DNA of 6,462 bases from an uncultured Oscillospiraceae bacterium (lineage in GTDB: Bacteria > Bacillota > Clostridia > Oscillospirales > Ruminococcaceae): assembly GCA_904502045.1 (NCBI GenBank), contig CAJGEB010000057.1:1-6462 (forward strand). Reading direction: 5' to 3'. This document shows positions 1 to 6,462 of this stretch, one piece after another. Below the pieces are notes generated by a model, which saw only the letters and a list, made by a program, of their open reading frames with translations, searched no databases and was not told the origin of the DNA. Position 1 is the first letter of the stretch. Each line of letters opens with the position of its first letter. The translations under genes were made by a program, and so were the position numbers.

Positions 1-517
1 ATTCTCGCCCGCTCAGGTCGGCTCCATCAACCATCTTTTCCTTCAGATGATGGATATAAACAACGTCGCTTCCGGTTTAACAGGTGAGCTCGAAAGACTG
101 AAAAAGCTCCGATTTTTCTCGGATAAAGAGGCTGATACGGTGGATATCGAGGCTGTTCGGATATTCCTAAAATCAGACCTTTTTAAGCGTATGCAAAACG
201 CCGAAAAGCTCTACCGCGAATATAAATTTATTTATAACGCTCCATCGGAATATTTAGGATACCCTTGCGGTGAATCAATTTCTTTGCAGGGTATTGCCGA
301 CTGCGTCTTTATCGAAAACGGCACTCTCGTTATCGCAGACTATAAAACAGACAAGGTTTCCTCCGAGGAAGAGCTCGTTAAGCGTTACTCCACGCAGCTG
401 CGGATATACTCCGATATCTTAGCTAAAATATTTGAGCTGCCCGTAGCCGAAACTATCATCTATTCTCTGCACCTTCACAAAGAGATTTCTCTTCAGAATT
501 ACCCCGAACTGTTGTAA
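1..517 (+). CDS. addA: AddA, ATP-dependent helicase/nuclease subunit A, C-terminal fragment (5' end outside window)
   Basis: This is the last 171 residues of a protein that enters the window already open; the first full codon is at base 2, so the ATGs at 47 and 50 are internal. It is the RecB-family PD-(D/E)xK nuclease domain that ends AddA. Visible landmarks in order are a His in QVGSINH (codon at 32), the Glu of YREYKF (codon at 218), the metal-binding Asp of GIAD (299), the core D-Y-K of IADYKTD (338-346), and the Q-x3-Y of QLRIY (395-409). The tail HLHKEISL resembles the usual AddA ending. AddA pairs with AddB in the Gram-positive counterpart of RecBCD, unwinding and resecting double-strand breaks for RecA. 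The helicase domains and addB would lie upstream. All core nuclease residues are present, so this half looks active. The stop codon overlaps the likely -35 box of polA. AddA is preferred over AddB because AddB's nuclease domain carries iron-sulphur Cys residues that are absent here. Confidence 0.9.
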   Translation, partial: FSPAQVGSINHLFLQMMDINNVASGLTGELERLKKLRFFSDKEADTVDIEAVRIFLKSDLFKRMQNAEKLYREYKFIYNAPSEYLGYPCGESISLQGIADCVFIENGTLVIADYKTDKVSSEEELVKRYSTQLRIYSDILAKIFELPVAETIIYSLHLHKEISLQNYPELL

Positions 518-540
518 ATATATTCATTCTGTGTTATAAT
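512..540 (+). promoter_or_regulatory. Likely sigma-A promoter for polA, extended -10
   Basis: A perfect TATAAT (535-540) is preceded by TGT (532-534), giving an extended -10. Exactly 17 bases upstream is TTGTAA (512-517), which matches TTGACA at four of six positions and overlaps the last sense codon and stop of addA. Transcription would start near 547, leaving a leader of about 30 bases before polA. No terminator is seen after addA, so readthrough from addA is also possible. The promoter is predicted from sequence only. Confidence 0.65.
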
Positions 541-563
541 ATATTTTATCGTTTGCTATTCTT

Positions 564-569
564 AAGGAG
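564..569 (+). promoter_or_regulatory. Ribosome binding site of polA
   Basis: AAGGAG lies six bases before the ATG at 576. It is the strongest Shine-Dalgarno sequence in the window and fixes the polA start. Confidence 0.8.
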
Positions 570-575
570 CTGCTT

Positions 576-3152
576 ATGAAACTTCTTGCTATTGATTCAA
601 ACAGTATCATTAACCGCGCATTCTACGGCGTAAAACCCCTCACTTCAAGGGACGGTACTCCCACCAACGCCATCTTCGGTTTCTTTAATATTTTCCTTAA
701 ACTGCTCGATGAGACCTCTCCCGATGCGGTTGCTTTTGCTTTCGATCTTAAGGCTCCCACCTTCAGACATAAGATGTATTCGGAATATAAGGCTCAGAGA
801 AAGGGTATGCCTCAGGAGCTCGCAATTCAGCTGCCGATAGTAAAGGATATCATCTCAGCTCTCGGCTACAAGATCGTTGAATGTGAGGGCTTTGAGGCGG
901 ATGATATTTTGGGATCCCTTGCACAAGTGTGTAAAAATAACCGCTATGAATGTGTTATTGCTACCGGCGACAGAGATAGTATGCAGCTTGTGGATGAAAA
1001 CGTCTACGTCCGTCTTGCTTATACCCAAAACGGTACTCCTCACTCGGAGCTTTTCGATGTAGACGCCGTAATCCGAAAATACGGCGTTTCCCCGCGCAGC
1101 CTTATTGAAGTCAAGGCTCTTATGGGGGATAGTTCCGACAACATTCCCGGTGTTGCGGGTATCGGAGAAAAGGGCGCTACTGCTCTTATCTCTCAGTTCG
1201 GCTCGGTCGAAAATATTTATAACTCCATCGACACCCTTGATATAAAGGAGTCCCTCAGGGCAAAGCTTATTGCAGGTAAAGACTCCGCTTTTATGAGCAG
1301 AACGCTCGCTGAGATAGTTTCAGATGCTCCCGTATCCGATAATCTCACCGATTACATTCCCTCTGCTCCCGATTCCCACAAGGCTACTTCTGTTTTAGCT
1401 AAACTCGATATGTTTAAATTGATAGAACGCCTCGGACTTAATGCGGATATTACTGCCGAAATTCAGCAAAACTCCCCCGATGAGAGCTTTGCTGAGGTAA
1501 TTTTTGATGCTCCCGCTGACGAGATATGCTCTATTATCAAAGATTCGGTTCCCGACCTTCTCTTTGACTTCGACGGTGATAATATCTCCCGTGCCGCACT
1601 CATTTTTAAAGATAAAATTTTTATTGTTTCCTCTGAAATTTCGAACTTCTCAGACCTTTTATCCTCTCTCCTTTCTTCAGATATTCCCAAAAGGACGGAT
1701 AATATAAAGCTCCTGCACAGATTTGCGATGAAAAATGATATTCCCGTTAAAAATGTCGTTTTTGACCTTTCTCTCGCAGGCTATCTGCTCAGTCCTTCAT
1801 CATCCTCATATAAAATTTCAGAGCTTACCGCTTCCTACGGGCTCGCTTACTCAAACTCAGAGGACTCCTTTGCTGCAGACGCTTCGGTGTTTAAAAAACT
1901 CTGCGATATTCTATCAGGTAAAATCAAAGAAAATAATATGGAAGACTTGCTGCTTAACATTGAGCTTCCTCTTGCCCAAACCCTCGCTTCTATGGAGCTT
2001 ATCGGTTTTTGCGTTGACGTCGAAGGACTCAAAAATTACGGCGAGGAGCTTTCCGCTGAGATAGACGATCTGCAAAAGGCTATTTACCTTTTTGCAGGCT
2101 GCGAATTTAACATTAATTCCCCAAAGCAGCTGGCGGATGTGCTTTTCGGTACACTCGGACTCCCTGCTAAAAAGAAAACCAAAAACGGCTACTCCACAAA
2201 CGCCGACGTACTCGAATCCTTGCGCTCAAAGCACCCTATTATAGATCTAATCTTGCATTACAGACGTCTGGCAAAGCTACGCTCTACCTACGTTGACGGG
2301 TTTATCGACCTTTGCTCCGACGGTAAGATACACACCACATTTATCCAGACCGAAACACGTACCGGAAGAATCAGCTCGGTGGAACCCAATATGCAAAATA
2401 TCCCCATTCGCACCGACGAAGGCAGTAAGCTGAGAAATTTCTTTATTCCATCGGAAAATATGATACTCATTGATGCCGACTACTCACAGATAGAACTCAG
2501 ACTCCTTGCTCATGTCGCTGACGACGAGGCTATGATAGATTCCTTCCTCTCCGGAGCGGATATCCACACCCGTACTGCAGCTCAAGTTTTCGGAGTCCCC
2601 GAAGATTTCGTTACTCCTCAGATGAGAAGTCGTGCTAAGGCGGTCAATTTCGGTATAGTTTACGGTATCGGCGCCTTCTCCCTCTCAAACGATATCTCCG
2701 TTTCGGTCGCTGAGGCGGACAGATATATCAAAAATTATCTTGGCTACTATTCCGGTGTCAAAAACTATATGGAAAAGGTAGTCCAAAACGCAAAAGAAAC
2801 AGGTTATGTTGCTACCCTCTTCGGTCGCAGACGCTATCTCCCCGAGCTCCTTGCTTCCAATCACAATACCCGCGCTTTCGGCGAGAGAGCGGCTATGAAC
2901 GCTCCGATTCAGGGCGGTGCTGCGGATATAATAAAACTCGCGATGATACGGGTATTCAACAGACTGCGAAGTGAAAAACTCCACGCAAGACTCATTTTGC
3001 AGGTACACGACGAACTGATTATAGAGGCTCCTCTTGATGAAGTCGAAGCTGCCTCCCGTATCCTCAAAGAAGAAATGGAAAATGCCGCTTCCCTTTCGGT
3101 TCCCCTCATCGCCGACATAGGCGTAGGAAAAAATTGGCTCGATGCTAAATAA
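576..3152 (+). CDS. polA: DNA polymerase I
   Basis: This 858-residue family A polymerase fills gaps, removes RNA primers by nick translation, and serves excision repair in the cytoplasm. The N-terminal 5'-3' exonuclease/flap domain spans about residues 1-290. It has Asp7 in LLAIDSN, the acidic FEADDIL (Glu107, Asp109, Asp110), TGDRD, GDSSDNIPG (Asp185, Asp188), and a helix-hairpin-helix GIGEKGA. Residues of about 320-460 form a 3'-5' exonuclease-like domain that looks inactive: the usual DxE is D331-F-D333, and the region around H381 lacks the next conserved Asp. The polymerase domain fills the rest. It has TGRISS (Arg598), motif A DYSQIELR (Asp635), motif B RAKAVNFGIVYG (Lys688, Phe692, Tyr696) and motif C QVHDE (Asp812, Glu813), so synthesis should be intact. 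The length fits Bacillus/Thermus-type enzymes better than the 928-residue E. coli enzyme. The start is supported by AAGGAG and its own promoter. The DHHW gene follows after 20 bases. Confidence 0.97.
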   Translation: MKLLAIDSNSIINRAFYGVKPLTSRDGTPTNAIFGFFNIFLKLLDETSPDAVAFAFDLKAPTFRHKMYSEYKAQRKGMPQELAIQLPIVKDIISALGYKIVECEGFEADDILGSLAQVCKNNRYECVIATGDRDSMQLVDENVYVRLAYTQNGTPHSELFDVDAVIRKYGVSPRSLIEVKALMGDSSDNIPGVAGIGEKGATALISQFGSVENIYNSIDTLDIKESLRAKLIAGKDSAFMSRTLAEIVSDAPVSDNLTDYIPSAPDSHKATSVLAKLDMFKLIERLGLNADITAEIQQNSPDESFAEVIFDAPADEICSIIKDSVPDLLFDFDGDNISRAALIFKDKIFIVSSEISNFSDLLSSLLSSDIPKRTDNIKLLHRFAMKNDIPVKNVVFDLSLAGYLLSPSSSSYKISELTASYGLAYSNSEDSFAADASVFKKLCDILSGKIKENNMEDLLLNIELPLAQTLASMELIGFCVDVEGLKNYGEELSAEIDDLQKAIYLFAGCEFNINSPKQLADVLFGTLGLPAKKKTKNGYSTNADVLESLRSKHPIIDLILHYRRLAKLRSTYVDGFIDLCSDGKIHTTFIQTETRTGRISSVEPNMQNIPIRTDEGSKLRNFFIPSENMILIDADYSQIELRLLAHVADDEAMIDSFLSGADIHTRTAAQVFGVPEDFVTPQMRSRAKAVNFGIVYGIGAFSLSNDISVSVAEADRYIKNYLGYYSGVKNYMEKVVQNAKETGYVATLFGRRRYLPELLASNHNTRAFGERAAMNAPIQGGAADIIKLAMIRVFNRLRSEKLHARLILQVHDELIIEAPLDEVEAASRILKEEMENAASLSVPLIADIGVGKNWLDAK

Positions 3153-3159
3153 TTTTTTG

Positions 3160-3164
3160 AAAGG
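3160..3164 (+). promoter_or_regulatory. Ribosome binding site of the DHHW gene
   Basis: AAAGG lies eight bases before the ATG at 3173, inside the 20-base gap after polA. There is no room for a separate promoter in this gap, which supports co-transcription with polA. Confidence 0.6.
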
Positions 3165-3172
3165 CTGAAATT

Positions 3173-4288
3173 ATGACCGCGTTTAAAAAATACTTCCTTG
3201 TTGTGCTGTTTGCCGTTTTACTATTAGGTATCTCGATAATCGACGTTTTAAAACCCGCTTCGGAGTTTTCCGCCTCTGAAAACCGTAACCTTGCTAAGTT
3301 ACCCGCTTTTTCTTGGAGCTCCCTCGTAAACGGCGATTTTGCTATGGATTACGAGGAATACGTCAACGACCAATTCGTCGGCAGAAACTTTTGGATAAAC
3401 GCAAAATCTGTCGGAGAATCCGTTCTCGGTAAACTCGAAAATAACGGTATAATCTACGGAAAAGACCACTACCTTTTTGAAAAATTAACCTCTGTGGATA
3501 TGCAGCGCGTCAGAAGAAATATAAAGTCCGTTGCCGAATTTGCGGAGCTTTACAGTACAAATATTTCTCTTGCGGTAATCCCTTCTTCCTACTCGGTACT
3601 CTCCCACCGTATGCCTTACGGCGCCGATAATATAGACCAAAATCCCATCTTGGACGAAATTTTTTCCGATGCAAAAAAGGCTGGAATCTCCGTGCTCGAT
3701 TCCCGCAGTATATTAAAAGAAAATTCCGACAAATATATCTTCTACAAGACCGACCACCACTGGACTACTTTGGGAGCCGAGCTCGTTTTCTCAGAATATA
3801 TGAACCTTCTCGCATTTACTCCGTCAGATTTTTCTGTTTACGGTTATAAATCGGTTTCGGATTTTTACGGCACAAGCTTTTATAAATGCAAACTCTTCTC
3901 TGCTACTGCAGACACCATAAATTATTACGATATCCCCGTTCAGTCCATTGAGTTTGACGGGGAAACTTCCGACTCCTTGCACGATGTCGAAAAATTCAAC
4001 ACTACCGACGCCTATTCCGGTTTCATTCACGGTAATAACGGTATTACCCGCATCGTTTCGGATTGCCCCGATGCCGAGGGTTCCTGCCTGCTCGTAAAGG
4101 ATTCCTACGGCAACTCCTTCGCTCCGTTTCTGCTCACCGAGTTTAAAGAAGTTGTTGTTGTCGACCTCAGATATATTCCCCAAAAAATGAGCGAGCTTAT
4201 GTCCTCTAACCATTTCGACCAAGTCCTCATTCTCTACAGCTTCTCCAATTTCTCAAACGATATAAATCTTTCAAAACTTACCTTCTAA
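3173..4288 (+). CDS. DHHW-family membrane-anchored protein, AlgX/AlgJ-like SGNH-type putative O-acetyltransferase or esterase
   Basis: The protein has 371 residues. Two Lys (5-6) precede one hydrophobic segment at about 7-23 with no clear cleavage site, so it is probably anchored by its N-terminus with the rest outside the cell. After that come features typical of DHHW proteins: SASENRNLAKLP (33-44), YVNDQFVGR (63-71), a YGKDHYLFEK stretch, and the name motif D194-H195-H196-W197 within KTDHHWT. A C-terminal KDSYGNSF (Asp310, Ser311) matches the block where AlgX/AlgJ proteins carry their Ser. In that family an Asp-His pair and a Ser form an SGNH-like active site that moves acetyl groups onto exported polysaccharides, usually with an MBOAT partner. 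By analogy Asp194, His196 and Ser311 are candidate catalytic residues, but this is inference. No MBOAT gene is in the window, so substrate and partner are unknown. It follows polA by 20 bases and probably shares its transcript. The fold assignment is good; the reaction is uncertain. Confidence 0.8.
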   Translation: MTAFKKYFLVVLFAVLLLGISIIDVLKPASEFSASENRNLAKLPAFSWSSLVNGDFAMDYEEYVNDQFVGRNFWINAKSVGESVLGKLENNGIIYGKDHYLFEKLTSVDMQRVRRNIKSVAEFAELYSTNISLAVIPSSYSVLSHRMPYGADNIDQNPILDEIFSDAKKAGISVLDSRSILKENSDKYIFYKTDHHWTTLGAELVFSEYMNLLAFTPSDFSVYGYKSVSDFYGTSFYKCKLFSATADTINYYDIPVQSIEFDGETSDSLHDVEKFNTTDAYSGFIHGNNGITRIVSDCPDAEGSCLLVKDSYGNSFAPFLLTEFKEVVVVDLRYIPQKMSELMSSNHFDQVLILYSFSNFSNDINLSKLTF

Positions 4289-4291
4289 AAG

Positions 4292-4320
4292 TTGATTACT
4301 GCTCAAGTTTGTGTTATTAT
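4292..4320 (+). promoter_or_regulatory. Likely sigma-A promoter for gltX-glnS, extended -10
   Basis: TTGATT (4292-4297, four of six to consensus with an intact TTGA) is separated by 17 bases from TATTAT (4315-4320, five of six), which carries TGT (4312-4314) as an extended -10. The -35 begins four bases after the DHHW stop codon. Transcription would start near 4327, giving a leader of about 46 bases before the gltX ATG. That is too short for a T-box riboswitch, the device that controls many Firmicute synthetase genes. Confidence 0.6.
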
Positions 4321-4326
4321 ATTATG

Positions 4327-4372
4327 TTGTAAATTCGCGAAAGGAATCCTTTGTTAAGGATAGGTGTTTATT
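4327..4372 (+). promoter_or_regulatory. gltX leader with two overlapping small hairpins
   Basis: The leader holds an 8-base palindrome TTCGCGAA (4334-4341), then three alternating segments: AAAGGA (4340-4345), ATCCTTT (4346-4352) and AAGGAT (4356-4361). The middle segment can pair upstream (five pairs, three-base loop) or downstream (six pairs, four-base TGTT loop), but not both at once. The downstream hairpin would cover the AAGGA part of the ribosome binding region. GGTG (4363-4366), six bases before the ATG at 4373, stays free in both. The pairings are visible in the sequence; a regulatory role is inference. Confidence 0.35.
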
Positions 4373-6022
4373 ATGGACCAAAATTATCTTGCACAACTCC
4401 TTTTTCCGCACATTAATTTATCTCCGGCTGATATTGAGGCTAAATTCCCGAAAAGAATTTTACCGGAAGGTGCTAAAGTAACAAGAATCGCTCCGAGTCC
4501 CACGGGATTCGTACATTTCGGCAGTCTTTTCCCCGCATTTGTAAGCGAACGCCTCGCTCACCAAAGCGGCGGAATCTTCTACCTCCGCATCGAAGATACC
4601 GATGCTAAGCGTGAGGTCGAGGGTGCTGATGCCGGTATTATCGAGGCTTTTTCACATTATCAGGTCTTCTTCGACGAAGGCGCTTTACTCGACGGGGATA
4701 ACGGTAACTACGGCCCCTACCGCCAAAGTCTGCGCGCCGAAATATACCAGACCTTCGCAAAACAGCTCGTTTTGGAGGGTAAGGCGTACCCTTGCTTCTG
4801 TACCGCTGAGGAGCTCAATGACATAAGACAAAAACAAGAGGCCGATAAACTTATTACCGGATATTACGGAGAGTGGGCCGTTTGGAGAGATGCTCCCATT
4901 GAAAAAATAGAGGCCGCACTTAATGAGGGTAAGCCTTTCGTTCTGCGTTTGCGCTCCCCCGGTAATCACGAAAATAAGCTTAAATTCACCGATCTTATAA
5001 AGGGTGTTGTCGATATTACCGAAAACGATATTGATGAGGTACTGCTGAAAAGCGACGGTATTCCCACATATCACTTCGCACATGCCGTCGACGATCATCT
5101 GATGGGTACTACTCACGTCGTTCGCGGCGAAGAGTGGCTCTCAAGCTTACCTAAGCATATTCAGATATTCTCTGCTCTCGGCTTTAAGCTCCCTAAGTAC
5201 CTCCACATCTCTCAACTTATGAAGCTCTCTGAGGACGGTTCCAAGAAAAAACTCTCCAAACGCGATAACGGTGCTGCGCTCGCTGACTATAAAAAAATGG
5301 GTTATGCTCCCGAGTGTGTTATTGAGTACGTTATGACGCTTCTCAACTCCAATTTCGAGGAGTGGCGTATGCAAAATCCCGATACTCCTTACACCGAGTT
5401 CCAGTTTTCAATTAAGAAAATGAGTCCCTCAGGCTGCCTTTTCGATTTCGTTAAGCTCAACGACGTATCTAAAAACGTCATTTCAAGAATGTCCGCTCAA
5501 AAGGTTTACGACTACGTAAGCGAGTGGGCTCAGGAATACGACAAAGAGTTTTACTCCGTGTTTACTAACTCCCCCGATTACTCCCTCGCCATCCTCTCCA
5601 TAGGCAGAGGCGGTGCAAAACCCAGAAAGGATTTCGCTGTCTGGAGCGATGTGAAGGATAACATCGACTTTTTCTACGATAAGCTCTTCCTTCCCGCTTA
5701 CCCCTATCCCGAAAAGCTCTCTGCAGAGGATATTAAGCTGATACTTACAAAGTACGCCGATATATACGATCCCTCTGACGACCAGACCGTTTGGTTCGAT
5801 AAAATACGCGCACTTGCGACCGATATCGGTTTTGCAGCCGATATGAAGGAATATAAGAAAAATCCCGACGCTTTCAAGGGTAACGTCGGTGACGTAAGCT
5901 CCGTTATCAGAGTCGCTGTTACCGGTAGGGTAAATTCCCCCGATATGTACGCAGTACTCTCGGTTCTCGGTCAAAAAAGAGTTTTGGAGCGTATCTCCTC
6001 TGCTCTTTCCGCTTTAAACTAA
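4373..6022 (+). CDS. gltX: Glutamyl-tRNA synthetase, long clostridial type
   Basis: This class I synthetase of 549 residues attaches glutamate to tRNA-Glu using ATP. The Rossmann catalytic core begins after an N-terminal extension of about 35 residues. Signatures are RIAPSPTGF followed by H48-F-G-S51 (the HIGH motif), YLRIEDTDAKREVEG, HVVRGEEW, and K293-L-S-K296-R (the KMSKS motif). The C-terminal part, from about residue 340, should be the helical anticodon-binding region. It is longer than the usual 470-490 residues, as in many Clostridia. Cys141-x-Cys143 matches the first half of the zinc site of E. coli GluRS, but the second Cys/His pair is replaced by YYGEWAVW from residue 164, so zinc is probably not bound. 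I chose the ATG at 4373, six bases behind GGTG. An in-frame GTG at 4364 would add three residues but sits only three bases after AAGGAT. It has its own promoter, and glnS follows after 24 bases. Whether it also charges tRNA-Gln cannot be read from sequence; the GlnRS gene next door suggests it need not. Confidence 0.95.
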   Translation: MDQNYLAQLLFPHINLSPADIEAKFPKRILPEGAKVTRIAPSPTGFVHFGSLFPAFVSERLAHQSGGIFYLRIEDTDAKREVEGADAGIIEAFSHYQVFFDEGALLDGDNGNYGPYRQSLRAEIYQTFAKQLVLEGKAYPCFCTAEELNDIRQKQEADKLITGYYGEWAVWRDAPIEKIEAALNEGKPFVLRLRSPGNHENKLKFTDLIKGVVDITENDIDEVLLKSDGIPTYHFAHAVDDHLMGTTHVVRGEEWLSSLPKHIQIFSALGFKLPKYLHISQLMKLSEDGSKKKLSKRDNGAALADYKKMGYAPECVIEYVMTLLNSNFEEWRMQNPDTPYTEFQFSIKKMSPSGCLFDFVKLNDVSKNVISRMSAQKVYDYVSEWAQEYDKEFYSVFTNSPDYSLAILSIGRGGAKPRKDFAVWSDVKDNIDFFYDKLFLPAYPYPEKLSAEDIKLILTKYADIYDPSDDQTVWFDKIRALATDIGFAADMKEYKKNPDAFKGNVGDVSSVIRVAVTGRVNSPDMYAVLSVLGQKRVLERISSALSALN

Positions 6023-6027
6023 ATTCA

Positions 6028-6042
6028 GAAAGGTTTGTGATC
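6028..6042 (+). promoter_or_regulatory. Split ribosome binding site of glnS
   Basis: AGAAAGG lies in 6028-6033 and its flank, followed by TTT and then GTGATC (6037-6042), which ends four bases before the ATG at 6047. Both blocks match parts of the full anti-Shine-Dalgarno complement AGAAAGGAGGTGATC, with TTT in place of the central AG. The AAAGG alone is 13 bases from the start, which is long, so the second block may help position the ribosome. Confidence 0.5.
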
Positions 6043-6046
6043 TTTT

Positions 6047-6462
6047 ATGGAAGAAATCTCCTCCAATTTTATTCATGATATTATTGATTCCGATCTCGAA
6101 GAGGGTAAAGTTTCGGAAATACACACGAGATTTCCGCCCGAACCCAACGGCTACCTCCATATAGGAAGCGCCAAGGCTATATGGATCAACTGGAATGCTG
6201 CTAAAAAATACGGCGGAAAATTTAATCTGCGTTATGATGACACTAACCCCGTCAAAGAGGACGATGAGTACGTTCGCTCCATCGAGCAGGACCTGCGCTG
6301 GCTCGGAGCTGAACCCGACGGCGGTATCTTCTACGGTTCCGACTATTTCGATAAATGCTATGAATTCGCCATCAAGCTTATTCGCGAGGGTAAGGCTTAT
6401 GTTTGCGACCTCTCGCCCGATGAAATGAGAGAATACCGCGGTACTCTCACTGCTGCGGGAAA
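6047..6462 (+). CDS. glnS: Glutaminyl-tRNA synthetase, N-terminal fragment (3' end outside window)
   Basis: The first 138 residues of a class I synthetase that attaches glutamine to tRNA-Gln run off the window. The reading frame is open from the ATG at 6047 to the end. The opening matches GlnRS closely: [16 protein letters not shown], then [17 protein letters not shown] (residues 25-41), [23 protein letters not shown], and [14 protein letters not shown] near the window edge. The PPEPNG before the signature and the DDTNP block separate GlnRS from GluRS, which has PSPTG and EDTD. The signature is H38-I-G-S41 instead of HIGH. A glnS gene means this organism need not depend on the GatCAB amidation route for Gln-tRNA. 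GlnRS is patchily spread in bacteria and is generally held to have been acquired from eukaryotes, so it is not universal in Firmicutes. It lies 24 bases after gltX with no promoter or terminator between, so the two are probably one operon. The KMSKS loop and anticodon domains are not in view. Confidence 0.95.
   Translation, partial: MEEISSNFIHDIIDSDLEEGKVSEIHTRFPPEPNGYLHIGSAKAIWINWNAAKKYGGKFNLRYDDTNPVKEDDEYVRSIEQDLRWLGAEPDGGIFYGSDYFDKCYEFAIKLIREGKAYVCDLSPDEMREYRGTLTAAG

Noticed and set aside
47..52. ATG-ATG as the start of a separate small gene
   Set aside because: The frame is open upstream to the window edge, and the upstream residues continue the AddA nuclease domain.
3153..3158. A run of six T directly after the polA stop, suggesting a terminator
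   Set aside because: There is no GC-rich stem before it, and a ribosome binding site and the next gene follow at once.
4364..4366. GTG as the start of gltX
   Set aside because: It sits only three bases after AAGGAT, whereas the ATG at 4373 is six bases behind GGTG. The three extra residues add nothing recognisable, though this start is not excluded.
4289..4372. A T-box or other large riboswitch before gltX
   Set aside because: The whole gap is 84 bases and the predicted leader about 46, too short, with no T-box sequence and no terminator stem.
5483..5974. A 163-codon open frame on the - strand inside gltX, with similar ones at 4685-5116, 3824-4222 and 2685-3008
   Set aside because: Each is in exact codon register with the sense gene, so it stays open simply because the sense gene rarely uses TTA, CTA and TCA there. 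The translations look like no known family, and the sense strand codes for well-recognised proteins.
6195..6428. A 77-codon + strand open frame near the window end
   Set aside because: It lies out of frame inside glnS, whose translation matches GlnRS throughout.

Overview
The window is ordinary chromosomal core sequence from what is most likely a Clostridia-class Firmicute, probably a Ruminococcaceae/Oscillospiraceae-like anaerobe. The clues are an AddA-type (not RecB-type) recombination nuclease, a PolA with a decayed proofreading domain, a long GluRS of about 550 residues with an HxGS signature, a GlnRS gene beside it, and a DHHW-family envelope protein, all with AGGAG-like ribosome binding sites. 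Taxonomy is inferred from protein style only.

Layout (all on the + strand): 1-517 is the 3' end of addA (nuclease domain). 518-575 is a short gap with a good extended -10 promoter whose -35 overlaps the addA stop. 576-3152 is polA. 3173-4288 is a membrane-anchored DHHW/AlgX-like SGNH-type protein, 20 bases behind polA and probably co-transcribed with it. 4289-4372 holds a second extended -10 promoter and a short leader with two competing hairpins. 4373-6022 is gltX. 6047 to the window end is the 5' part of glnS, 24 bases behind gltX and probably in the same transcript. No terminator, tRNA, rRNA, CRISPR array or mobile element is visible, and there is no gene-free stretch over 300 bases.

Functionally, addA and polA belong to DNA break processing and repair synthesis. 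gltX and glnS charge tRNA-Glu and tRNA-Gln directly. The DHHW gene is the odd one out, an extracytoplasmic protein of a family linked to O-acetylation of cell-envelope polymers.

I do not see a previously undescribed system here. The points worth a second look are the orphan DHHW gene in the polA transcript, the matched polA and gltX promoters, the gltX leader hairpins, the split Shine-Dalgarno sequences of the two synthetase genes, and the active-site or zinc-site variations in PolA, GltX and GlnS.
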